A program made the translations under genes and the position numbers. Shown piece after piece: positions 34,001 through 43,400 of a stretch of 64,000 nucleotides of DNA (the first letter of the stretch is position 1; the number at the start of each line of letters is the position of its first letter). Origin of the DNA: Aplysia californica (Eukaryota; Mollusca; Gastropoda; Aplysiida; Aplysiidae); assembly GCF_000002075.1 (NCBI RefSeq), contig NW_004797286.1, forward strand, positions 239,627 to 303,626, read 5' to 3'. The notes beneath the pieces were generated by a model. The model saw nothing but the letters and a program-made list of their open reading frames with translations, had not been told where the DNA came from and did not search any database.

Positions 34001-34355
34001 ACGCGCCCGGTTACCGTGTATGTGACATTGAGATAACATGCCCGGTTATCATATGTATACTATACTAGACACTGAGACTGAACTGAGGCTAGCGTATCCG
34101 GTTACCGTGTACGTAGACACTTACTTACTGAGGCCAGACTGAGGCGTCTGAGGCTATGAGCCCGGTTACCGTGTACATCTAGACCCTGAGGCTACGCGCC
34201 CGGTAAACGTTACGTAGACACTCCTTTACTCAAAAGACTTACTTCACAACTTTCCCATACTTTTCAAATATTTTGTGAAGATCATTATTCGTCAATGAAA
34301 ACGGCAAATTGGAAACATAAACAGTGCTTTTGCTTGGAGCTAGCTTTCCACTCAT
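19087..34355 (-). CDS. ZCRB1: Zinc finger CCHC-type and RNA-binding motif protein 1 (U11/U12-31K), complete, six exons
   Basis: ZCRB1 is a nuclear protein of the U11/U12 di-snRNP, which recognises minor-class introns. Minus-strand exons: 34355-34243, 26045-25934, 23441-23334, 22083-21971, 20542-20461 and 19197-19087; boundaries are GT-AG, phases join, and the sum is 639 nt, that is 212 codons plus stop (human 217). The start [20 protein letters not shown] nearly equals the human N terminus. The RRM spans about residues 10-86: RNP2 is VYVSNL and RNP1 is [25 protein letters not shown] and [20 protein letters not shown] give a CCHC knuckle (C107, C110, H115, C120). A Lys-rich patch, an acidic stretch and the conserved end [10 protein letters not shown] follow. 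Introns are swollen by a LINE, a pogo transposon, MITEs and SINEs. Shares a promoter region with TIMM17. Confidence 0.95.
19350..19477 (-). mobile_element. SINE-B copy in ZCRB1 intron 5
   Basis: On the minus strand it reads CTATCGTCCTGATCTCCC, GTTACTATCTTGTAACACC, and then the 3' stem GGCAC...GAGTGC followed by TGTAAAAC. The pairing is GCAC/GTGC in place of the commoner GCGC/GCGC. Confidence 0.65.
19781..20460. other. Remainder of ZCRB1 intron 5
   Basis: AT-rich intron sequence; no exon, repeat end or RNA gene recognised between 19478 and 20460. Confidence 0.4.
21237..21412 (+). mobile_element. SINE-B copy in ZCRB1 intron 4
   Basis: GTGGTTGGCGGGTGCTCTAG, the TTCTTTCCTAT block, GTTACTCTCTAGTAACACC and the end CTGGCGCTCATATGACCTTA give a nearly full copy. 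The 3' arm reads AAGCACC, so two stem pairs have decayed to C-A mismatches, as CpG loss would cause. Confidence 0.75.
22776..23203. mobile_element. MITE with TGTGAGG ends, copy 1 (428 bp)
   Basis: Left end TGTGAGGCAGCGTGGTGGAA and right end (reverse complement) TGTGAGGTAGCGTGGTGGAA continue into GGCTCTCGTCAA on both sides, giving inverted repeats of about 35 bp. TA flanks both ends. The body matches 47427-47858. No coding frame. It lies in ZCRB1 intron 3. Confidence 0.85.
23795..24022 (+). repeat. Interspersed repeat, copy 2
   Basis: Same family and orientation as 16339-16566, starting TATTATCTATTTGTGGTGGC and ending near AGAAAATCCG. Beyond this point the two loci diverge, so the end of the repeat is about here. 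Confidence 0.75.
24232..25700 (+). mobile_element. 5'-truncated LINE (Jockey/CR1/L2-like reverse transcriptase) with (ATCTT)n tail
   Basis: The frame opens with [20 protein letters not shown], then [28 protein letters not shown] (RT motif A), [20 protein letters not shown] (motif B), [11 protein letters not shown] (catalytic ADD variant of FADD), [15 protein letters not shown] and [18 protein letters not shown] frameshift near 25165 breaks it; the next frame continues [10 protein letters not shown] and [17 protein letters not shown] to a stop at 25407. The endonuclease half is missing. The 3' end carries a CA/GT microsatellite near 25545-25620 and AATAAAGATT followed by TTATC repeats. Antisense within ZCRB1 intron 2. 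Confidence 0.9.
26487..26778 (+). repeat. Minisatellite with CTACGTACACGGTAACCGGG units
   Basis: About eight diverged units of roughly 35-42 bp, each with TACGTACACGGTAACCGGGC followed by a GTAGCCTCA-type word. CGGTAACCG and TACGTA are palindromes. A 97-codon frame across it, full of TYTVTG, is a by-product of the repeat. Related arrays lie at 33950-34225 and 41119-41385. Confidence 0.85.
27110..27917. mobile_element. Non-autonomous Tc1/mariner (pogo/Tigger-type) element, 808 bp
   Basis: Left end CAGTCCGTGCCGGCTTTAAG and right end (reverse complement) CAGTCCATGCCGGCTTTAAG differ at one position in 20. TA lies on both sides (27108-27109, 27918-27919). Subterminal words such as AAGCACG are repeated on both arms. 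No transposase frame. In ZCRB1 intron 1. Confidence 0.85.
28197..28390 (+). mobile_element. SINE-B copy in ZCRB1 intron 1
   Basis: AGTGGGTGGTTGGTGGGTCC, TTCCTTCTCTCCTATTC and GTTACTCTCTTGTAACGTG precede the 3' stem GGCACTT...AAGTGC. Both arms differ from the common GCGCTC/GAGCGC form, yet still pair. A (GT)n(CT)n microsatellite lies just upstream at 28098-28140. Confidence 0.75.
28520..29712 (+). repeat. Interspersed repeat interrupted by an 862-bp insertion (filled site)
   Basis: The two outer parts, 28520-28772 and 29635-29712, are joined without the middle in the inverted copy at 41402-41664. Shared words include TGACCGGTCAGTGAACCTG, GATCGTTGGGGTCAC, AGTATAGGGCTCC and TGGGGTTGAAGGCAACACC. 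Class unknown. Confidence 0.8.
28773..29634. mobile_element. Element with palindromic TTCGGACTCGAGTCCGAA ends, 862 bp
   Basis: Bounded by comparison with its empty site (41402-41664, inverted). It is flanked by near-identical TTTTTTTAAGG / TTTTTTTAAAGG. Both ends carry TTCGGACTCGAGTCCGAA palindromes, three units on the left and two on the right. Its centre, 29040-29340, is the reverse complement of 48650-48980 inside the MITE at 48307-49129. No long coding frame. Window positions 1-192 hold part of another copy. Confidence 0.7.
29714..30217. other. ZCRB1 intron 1 sequence with CT-rich and AGATCT runs
   Basis: It contains a CTCTCTCTC tract near 29941-30000 and AGATCT repeats near 30032-30054. 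Words such as GGGTGCGCAACC at 30085 recall the GTGCGCAA words beside the pogo transposon. No exon recognised. Confidence 0.4.
30218..33598 (+). mobile_element. pogo-type DNA transposon, proposed limits
   Basis: The transposase gene is certain; the limits are not. TACGGTGT at 30216-30223 and ACACCGTA at 33593-33600 would give TA-flanked CGGTGT ends, but an 8-bp inverted match is expected by chance between flanks of this size. Support comes from subterminal words TTGCGCAC and GGTGCGCAA repeated on both sides (30408-30460, 30535, 33465-33520). Confidence 0.4.
30869..33210 (+). CDS. pogo/jerky-type DDE transposase with C-terminal PHD finger (one lesion)
   Basis: Cut-and-paste transposase of the pogo branch of Tc1/mariner. 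The first frame (30869-31405) has a psq-type helix-turn-helix (about residues 8-50: [34 protein letters not shown]), a CENP-B-like second [19 protein letters not shown] and the first catalytic Asp in [10 protein letters not shown] stop then follows; the frame resumes at 31402 with [20 protein letters not shown], so a few residues seem deleted with a frameshift. Next come [14 protein letters not shown] (second Asp), [11 protein letters not shown] (third) and [12 protein letters not shown]. Then a Pro/Ala/Thr-rich repeat (about 32160-32280), a long charged coiled coil (32760-32990), an acidic stretch, and [20 protein letters not shown] with WFHFTC and YCKNC: a PHD finger. Sense-opposed inside ZCRB1 intron 1. 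Recent, given the single break. Confidence 0.9.
33918..34225 (-). repeat. Minisatellite related to 26487-26778, inverted
   Basis: Starts with a poly-C run, then five or six CCCGGTTACCGTGTACGTAG units with interleaved GAGGCTACGCG words. Less regular than the 26.5 kb array. It ends just beyond ZCRB1 exon 1, inside intron 1. Confidence 0.75.
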
Positions 34356-35065
34356 GATGGCGACAAAAATGTTAAAATTAACTCAAAAGAGCGGTGTACC
34401 ATGTGTACACGCGCCACAGTAGCCTACGTATTTTATTTTGTGTTGTTATTAGAAACAAGTGTCCACCAGCGTCCCGTGCAAAAAACTGTTGAGCTGCATG
34501 CATTGCATGCTGAAAGCTGAATGAATGCGCAATGAGTGAATACTGCCGACTGTGTTACTGCTATGTAGATCATTACAAAAACAATTTCCACGGACTAGAT
34601 TTGAGTTGCCAGATTGCCAGTTAACTTCTTCGTAAAGCTGCCAGGCAAAAATAATAATGTTCCACTGACGAATGGCAGACCTCTGTCGACTTATAGCGTG
34701 ACACCTGCCTGATAGCCTAATGTACTCGAAATAAAATAGGCTAATAAATAAAATGTCCATGAATGTTGCGCTATTGGAGGGGAGTGAGCCAGAAAAGACT
34801 ACAAGCGTATTAGTTTTTAATTTATTTAAAATGCATGTTTCTGAAAACTAAAGATGCCAAAAAGAACTGTCCGCCTTTTTGTATAGCTCTTTTTTTCGGT
34901 CAAAGAAGGTAAAATATTACATCATCTTGAGTTTTCTTTAACAAAAGAGCAGCAGTTGAACCTGAACCGGAAGTAGTAGTTGACTTTGGGTCAAGGAGAG
35001 GTGCATGGTTCCATTGGAGAGGTCGTTCTTTTGTAATTTTAGGGCATCTCTGTACACAGTAGGTC
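34356..35065. promoter_or_regulatory. Divergent ZCRB1-TIMM17 promoter region
   Basis: About 710 bp separate the two start codons. ACCGGAAGT at 34966-34974 is a canonical ETS/GABP site, common in promoters of nuclear genes for mitochondrial proteins (known), so its role here is inferred. No convincing TATA box is placed near either start. The 5' UTRs of both genes must lie here unless upstream non-coding exons exist. Confidence 0.6.
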
Positions 35066-38000
35066 ATGGAGGACTACGCACGTGAACCATGGTAATCATT
35101 ACTCCCCCTTCACACTAACGTCTTTCATTTTAAATGTCTTTCATATATCAGGTACAAATGTCAGTTTCTATTTGAAAAGTAGTACTGGTGGTCCGGTGTT
35201 TGATGACAATGTAAAGTTTCGATGTCACTCAGTCACTCAATGTAGCCTGTAGCGTAGCCAGGCAATGTTTCATCACTTTCTCTCGACTAAACGTTCATTC
35301 ATTATAATGTAGATTTTTCTAGATCTAGAATCTATTGTCTAGACTAGTCTAGTGAAAGGCCTAAAAGCTAGGGGTGAGGGAATACGGAAAGGAATGTCTA
35401 CGTAGTCTACACGGTAACTGGGCACCTAGATCTAGATCTAGATCTAGATCTAGATTCTAGATCTATATTCTAGATCTATAGCCTATGTACGGCATACCGT
35501 CACGTACGTCATACTGTCAGTTGGCACGCATTCGGCCTAAAATTGGACAACCAGACAATTATGCGATAATCTGGAATGCTGTCTGCTAAACAATTCCGTT
35601 CAACATTGTTTTGTTTTCAAGTTCAACAATTTTGAGCAGAATCAGACACCTGTGTGAGCAGAAATAATCCATTTCATCTCCAAATGTAAGAACCGCGTTC
35701 AGCCATTACGGCTTGCAGATGTGCAATACATCTTGAGAAATAAGCTATTGGTTCTACAATCGTACCCGCAGGATTCGTTTCGCATTTTTATTCAGTTTAT
35801 AAGGTGTCTAGTTACCACCACAAACCATTCGCTGCTCTTTGTTGTAACAATTGGCGCCCGTAGGGGGGGTGACGATATGGGGTACAATTTTTTGATGGAT
35901 GTACCCCATACAGTCACCGTATTTTTTACATGCAGCGTGACTTGAAAAATAGTTATTTCTTGGGGAGTGCTTATTTAGGCCACATATGGCCTAAATAAGG
36001 TAAGGGAGGGGGGGTTTAGCTTATTTAGGCCACAGGTGGCCTAAATAAGGTAAGGGAGGGGGGGTTTAGCTTATTTAGGCCTAAATAAGGTCACCCTATT
36101 TCTTGACGGACTATGGATGGCATCTTAGTACTTTAGATTTTTTAGTTTCTATGATTTTATATAGATCTAGATCTAGATAGATCTATTTAGACACGGATTC
36201 ATTAGAAAATGAGCGACTTTAGATTTTTCTTTTTTAATGTTTGAAACAAATTTATATGAAGGAAACTCTATCCCGTTGTATGTAATGATGATGTTCCTCT
36301 GTCCAATGTATACACATGTTGTGATGATGTTCTTCCAGCCACTGTTTCCACATGTTGTGATATTGTTCCTGCTCCTACTGCTTCAGTTTCAGAAGAAAAA
36401 CTTGCTGGCCCTCCCCTAACTGCCCTTGTCTCTAGTTGTGAGTGGTCAGTTGATGCCTTAGACTTTTCGACCACAGGTCTGGAATTCTCGGGGATCGAAT
36501 GTACCTCCGAGGACTTCCTGGATCCTGCAGCAGAGTTTCAGCTACCTTTGGTTTCAACACCAGCTTGGGATCCTGTGATTAACCAGGACTATGTCTATTG
36601 TCTACCTGAGCAGGCATTGAGACCATTGGAAGATGAAACTCTGGTGACACCCCAAGCCCCCCAAAAACTGCCTCAGGACAACACTTTTGCTGTGTCCTTG
36701 ACAGTCTAATTGATCACGCCATTGCCACTGGATGGATGGCATCAGACATGCATTGGGTCCGCCGTTGCCATTGGCACAAAATCGAACCTAAGGAGAACGA
36801 GGGGGCATACAGAAAATACCTTGATTTGTAAAATCAACTCATTCCTTCCCCCTCGTTCGTCAACCTGCCCATACCAGCAAGCTGGAACTATCTAAGGTTT
36901 CAACACAGAGAAGCGGGCTAAGGCCCCTACATACATGTCTTACGGGCAAAGTACAAAGCATGGGAGGAGGCGAAGAAATTGGAAGAAGAAAAGAAAAAGG
37001 AAGAAGTGGAAAAGAGGAAGAGAAAAGGGGGGAGAAGGAAGAAGAGAAAAGAGGAGAAAAGTTAAGGAAGTTGGAGAAGCAGAGAGCAGGGAATAAGAAG
37101 AAGAAACAACAGGGAAATTCATGTAGGCCTATGTATGCGAGTAAGATGTTCATGTGAGTTTGTTGTGATAGGCCTACATGTGGAAGAGTAAAATGAAGCA
37201 TTCAAGTACTTGTGTGTGAGTAAAAGATGTTAATAATAATAATAATAATAAATGATATTTATATAGCGCTCAACCCCTAATAAAGTACACAGGCTCTGAG
37301 CGCTTTACAATACAGTACAACATACAACAGTAACATGAAACGTTGTGTTCTGACTAAAGAAAATTATTCCAAATATTCATCTTATTAATTTAAAAACAGA
37401 AACGACTTCAGCTGACATTTGAATGAATCAAAAGATTTGATTTCTCTCAACGTACTTGGTAAAGCATTCCAGATCTTGGGGCCTTGGTATTCAAATGCCT
37501 TTTCACCCATTGTTTTAAGTTTCACAGAAGGTAAAATAAATTTCTTTTTGTCAGCTGAAAATGACCTTAAACTGCGAGTTGGAATGTACAGTCTTAACAG
37601 ATTTGATAAATATGATGGTGCATTATCATTCAAACATTTGTGACATATGGTGGCCAACTTGTACACAATCCTTTTCTCAACAGGAAGCCAATGCAATGTT
37701 CGTAAAAGAGGTTTAGCAGAGTCTCGCTTTCTTTTCCATAAAACTAAACGTGCTGCATTGTTTTGGACAGTTTGAAGTCTTTTAACTTTCTCCAGTGATA
37801 TCTGATAACAAGGAGTTACAATTTATATACCGAGTTTAGATAAAATTAAGCTAGTTACTAGTAAAGCAGTATACTTGGTATTGATCAGATGACGTATTTT
37901 ACTAATTTTTCTTATTTCTAAATACATGCAGCTGATCAGATGATTTACCTCAGCCGACATTGACAAACTAGAATCAAAATAGATGCCAAGATTCTTAACT

Positions 38001-40381
38001 TTTCTTGAAAATAAAATTTTTGCATTACCAATTATAATGTGATCATGGTCAACCTCTTTAACAGACTTTGCATTGCCTGCCAGAATGACTTCTGTTTTAT
38101 TATCATTTAACATCAATTTATTTTTGTTCATCCAGTTTTTCACTAAGGCAATACAATTTTCAGCACGATGGACAAGTTCATCTAAGTTGGTAAACAATGT
38201 TGAACCATAACTTTGGGTATCATCAGCATAGAAATGGTATTTTAAGTCATATTTAACTATTTCCTTCACAAGTGGTTGAGTATAAATGGTGAACAAAACT
38301 GGACCGAGGACTGAGCCCTGGGGGACCCCATACTTAAGAGCATGATCTGATGACTTAATAAGCCCTTTAATAAAAACAGATTGGTAACGATTTGACAGGT
38401 AAGAAGAAAACCAGATAAGGCTAAGGGCAGTCCCGGATTATCCAAAAGACACTTCCAATCGCTTCAATAAAATGTGATGGTCAATTGTATCAAAAGCTGC
38501 TGATAGATCTAAAAGGCTCAGCAAAACAACTTTTCCTGAATCACAATCAGTAAGCATGTCGATTCATGACTTCAAGAAGTGCTGTTTCTGTGCTGTGGTT
38601 AGCTCGATAGGCAGACTGGAATGGCTCTAACAGATTGTTTTCTTGTAATGATGACGAAGCTGCTCGAGGACAACCTTTTCAAGGATTTTAGACAAAAAAG
38701 GTAGATTTGAAACAGGTCTATAGTTCTTTAAGACATTCTGATGTAAGTTTTGCTTCTTTAGCAAAGGTTTTACAAGAGCGATTTTAAACAGATCTGGTTC
38801 AAGTGAGTTTGTTGTGATATATGTGGGGAAGCGTAAAATGAAGCATTCATGTACTTGTGTGTGAGGAAGATCATGTTCATATGAGTTTGTGATATATGTG
38901 TGGAAGAGTAAAATGAAACATTCATGTACCTAGATCTAGATCTATGTGTGAGTAAGATGTATGTGAGTCTGTTCTGGTGGTTGTTCTTTTTAGTATGTCA
39001 ATATAAACATTAGTTCTGTCTTAGGCCCACTGTACAAAAGGAGTTCGTCTTTGCTTCTTTCCTCTTTTCAAACGCCTAGTTGTGCTTCAATTTGGGGGTG
39101 ATGGTATGGGGTACATACCATGACAGAAAACCCGACACATGACGGTATGGGGTACATGTCATGACATGCGTCAAGTCTCGGTTAGGGGTCTTCTTTATAC
39201 ACTATCTGACTAAAAACTTCACCCCACACCTACAGGAAAGGCTGGCCTCTCAACAAAACGAAATTTTGGGTCGATGTTTTTGAAAGAGCCGAAGTTATGG
39301 AAATACAAAAGTTCACTTCCGGAAATAGTCATCTCAGAACACTAAGGTGACGGTATGCCGTACATAGGCTCTAGATCTAGATTCTACATCTAGAAAATCT
39401 AGATAAAAATCTAGTCACAGTCACAGTGTCATCATGTACACGGTAATCGTCAAGGCACATTACGGTTGTCTCAGTGTCACGTAGGCCTACAATACCAGAG
39501 GGCATGTTTAATGTTACGTAGCCTCAATCTAGATTCAATCTAGGTAAGATTGAAGAATACCGGACCAGCGGACTGACTTTGCCTATGTCTCAACCTTACA
39601 AATTCATAATTTTTCCCGTTTTTTAACATCTCTCAATGGAGAATCTCAGATCGGTATAGATCTATATCTATTCATTAAAATTTTGTCAGGGGGGAGACCC
39701 CCCTGAACCCTCCTCCATCCAAACCACCCGCCCCACCTACCCCACTTTCTCGCGCAATAATGTACGAGTGGTCCGGTATTCTTCAATCTTCCCTAGATCT
39801 AGATCTAGTTCTATATACTAACCTGCCCTGAGTGCGACCAGTTCCCCATTTTTCCTTCGCCTTCTGTGCAGCTTGTGTGTGCAATCTGTTTTATTGGAGT
39901 TACATGCCTTGTCTAGTTCCACTTTTGGTCAATCCTTTTCCGAGAACGTCAGTCGTCTGCTAGTACAGCCAGTCGAGTTCGAAGTGAAAGGCTTATCAGA
40001 TACATTCTTAGAGAAGTTTTCTTCAGTTATTAAACTAGAGTAGCTGGCCCAACCCGCGACCACTTGTCTCTGTGCCCTCTGTTATTAAAAGATAATTGTT
40101 TTCATCATAATTTGATAAAGAAATGATTTTACTAACCTTTAAGGAAGTGATTATTCACACCGGTGTGCGCATAAGATTTCATTTTATTCACACCGGGTGT
40201 GCGCATAGAATTAATTTTATTCGCACAGGGTCGAGCCTACGTTGATTTTGGACCTCGTTTGTCACACTGGGGTATCCCACCTTTTGGCAACAAAGGCTTT
40301 AAATGTTAAAACAACTGGACATTATAGATATCTAGTATAATTATAACTTGTTTCAGATTAAGGGTTAAAGTTAAGCATCCA

Positions 40382-40459
<78 letters not shown>

Positions 40460-43400
40460 GCAAAGAAAACAGAAGAAACAATTTAAGTAAGGAAAAAAGA
40501 GAGATTTGAGTCATTATCATTGACACCATACACAACTTGAATTCCAATTTGAGTTGGTGGGGGGGGGGGGTTTTGTATCGCATTGCACAATTAGAATAAT
40601 TAGATCTAGATTTCTTGATCTATCCCATGATCTTTTTCCCTACGCGAAAGAGGATGAAAAAAGGGAAAATGAAGAAATGCTAGATCTAGAAAATTTCCAT
40701 CCTTCTTTTGAAACGCCCTGTGCCATTACTGTTTTGTAGTATTCACACACCTTGTGCGAATATAATTTCATAGTGTTCACACACCCTGTGCGAATACAAT
40801 TCCATAGTATTCACACACCCTGTGCGAATAACTACACAGCCAACCTTTAAAAATGGTGTACTAACAACTTTCTTGCACCTGTCATATCTGTGCGCACATG
40901 GTCGCGCCAAGGGCAGAGCACTAACATGTTAAAATGCGAAATCTGCGAATGACGTTTTGAAATGATTGACGAAATCACAGTATAAACCGGAAGTTGACAC
41001 ACTGAAGCGGCCCTGAACATGGATTGCCTGACCTATTTTGCTGACAGAGACCGCTGAGAAGCAAAATACGATACGTGGTCGCAGGTTGGGCCAGGTACTC
41101 TAGATCTAATCTAGATCTACGTACACTAACCGGCAATCAACCGGGCATGTTGGTCTAGAATCTAGTTAAGTACAGTAGTTTCAGTGTCACGTACACGATA
41201 ACGGGGCAAGTAGCCTCAATATTTACGTACCGGCAACCAACCGGGCATGTTGGTCTAGAGTCTAGTTAAGTACAGTAGTTTCAGTGTCATGTACACGATA
41301 ACGGGGCAAGTAGCCTCAATATTTACGTACGCGGTAACTGGCAACAGACACGTAGGCTAGTCTCAGTGTCAGGTTACCGGCACCGGGCAGATCAGAAACT
41401 CCATTGGTTCAAGTCAGTTTTTGTCCACCGGTGTTGCCTTCAACCCCACCCCTCCCCCAACTCTACCTTTTTTTAAAAACAATAATCTCCCCATTCCGGA
41501 GCCCTATACTTTGCAGCGCACAGACTTCAAGTGACCCCAACGATCACCGGTACTCACAACGTGATACGGACGAACAGGTTCACTGACCGGTCACGATGGG
41601 GAGCCCGACAAGAGGCTTCTTGTATTTATTTTCTTTTTTTATTCCGCAAGTGACAGCACAGGACAAATATCGATTTGTTTACATTCCAGTTACTGGTACC
41701 GTGTGTTAGTGGTGGGCGGTACCGGCGAAATCCAGTGTTCGCATTTTCTCGGCACCAGGTGCCGAGAACCGCCAGTACCGGCTCCGGTACTGGTACTGAG
41801 AGTAACACCAGTAGGTGATATCACAGACTTCGCGTCTTGCGTCTAACGCCACGATCAGCTATTAAGAATAAGTATGGCTAGACTGCCAGTCTAGCCGTCA
41901 TTAAGTATGTGCTAACATACAGTAGGCCTATAGTCTATTAAAGAAAAGACACACACAGAGCAGCACAGAGGATAAGTTAATTTGTAGGGATAAGTTTCAG
42001 GTTTAGTTTATTTAATGGGCTTGGTGAAGGCCATTTCACATCATGAACAGCAAACAACAGTGACCACCCCCTCACCTCCTTTGCCCCCTCCTCTGGGCTC
42101 CTGACTCTTTCTGCAGCCTTTCTACTGCTACTCCTTGGCTCCTCCTAACTGCTGTCTTTCTGCCACACCCCTGATCTTCTGGTAGGAAAGATCTACACCT
42201 AGCCTTCTTGGACAAGGGCGAAAAATCTTGGAGGGCCCGTGTGCAAGTTGCGCACGTTAAAGATCCCTTGGTGGTCTAAAATCGATAAGAGTAGGCTTTG
42301 GCCGCCACCCGGGCAAAATTCAAAAATTTTCTACCAACTGAAAATATTAGGTGTGTCCGCGCGCTCATATGACCTTATGCAGTTGCGAGCGCCGTAAAAA
42401 CATTTACCAAAACAAACAAAAATCAGTGACGAAAAAAACAGTCTATATAATGATGCAAGCACAAAATGTCAAGAGCAGAACGCAGCTGATTCCTACGGAT
42501 CCTCACAATTATAGATCTAGATCTAAATCTAGCCTAACTTTAAGAACAAGAACACAGGCTCGCCTCATGCTCACATCGTGGTGGGGGTGAGAATAGCAGG
42601 TCATCATGAGCTATTCTCACCAGGGGTGAGAATATAGGTGGCCAGTAAAAATAGTAATAGTTGAAGCGTTCCATCCCATGAGATGAAGGAGCACTCTTAA
42701 TTAACGTTGGATATATATATATGGAAAAATTTTCAAACATTATATATATGATCATCTTAACCAGATCTTTGCTAAAAGTCTTTAATGAACAACAAATAGA
42801 AATAATACTGTAAGAACATTTTTCGTCTCTCCAGTAAAAAATGTCTCACTATGCAGACGCTAATACTACCACTGCGCGGGATACCATTTGTTGTTTACAC
42901 ACTTAACGATGGCAGGCCTCTCACTCTGTGCCTGCACACAATAAATTATTGTTCAAAGAACAGAGAGTGTGTACACAAACGTAACGAGACACGAGCATGA
43001 GACTAATACTCTTGAACGACAGTAGAAAGGTTGTAAATTATTCAGACCAAATGGGCTAGGGCGCTAAGTTGTGACTAGTTTAAATAAATAATGTGCTGTC
43101 CATGGTCTTTTCTTCACTTTCATTGACTAGTGGAAAATGCACATGATCTTGTGGAGCATCAGTTCTGGTAACCTGAGCCCTGCTCCCTCTAGGGTCATTT
43201 ACGGTAAAACGAGGGGGTGAGAATAGCGAGGCAGGTAAATTCTCACCCCGAATTTAGTTCAAGAATTTGAGCACATTCACATGACATGTTAAGACTGTAC
43301 ATTCCAACTCGCAGTTTAAGGTCATATCAGCTGACGAAAAGGAATTTATTTTACTATCAATGAATCTTAAAACAATGGGTGAAAGGGCGTTTGTATACCA

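Noticed and set aside
40371-40583. Arg-Glu repeat protein
   Set aside because: Translation of the (CT)n microsatellite. The same holds for 58274-58531.
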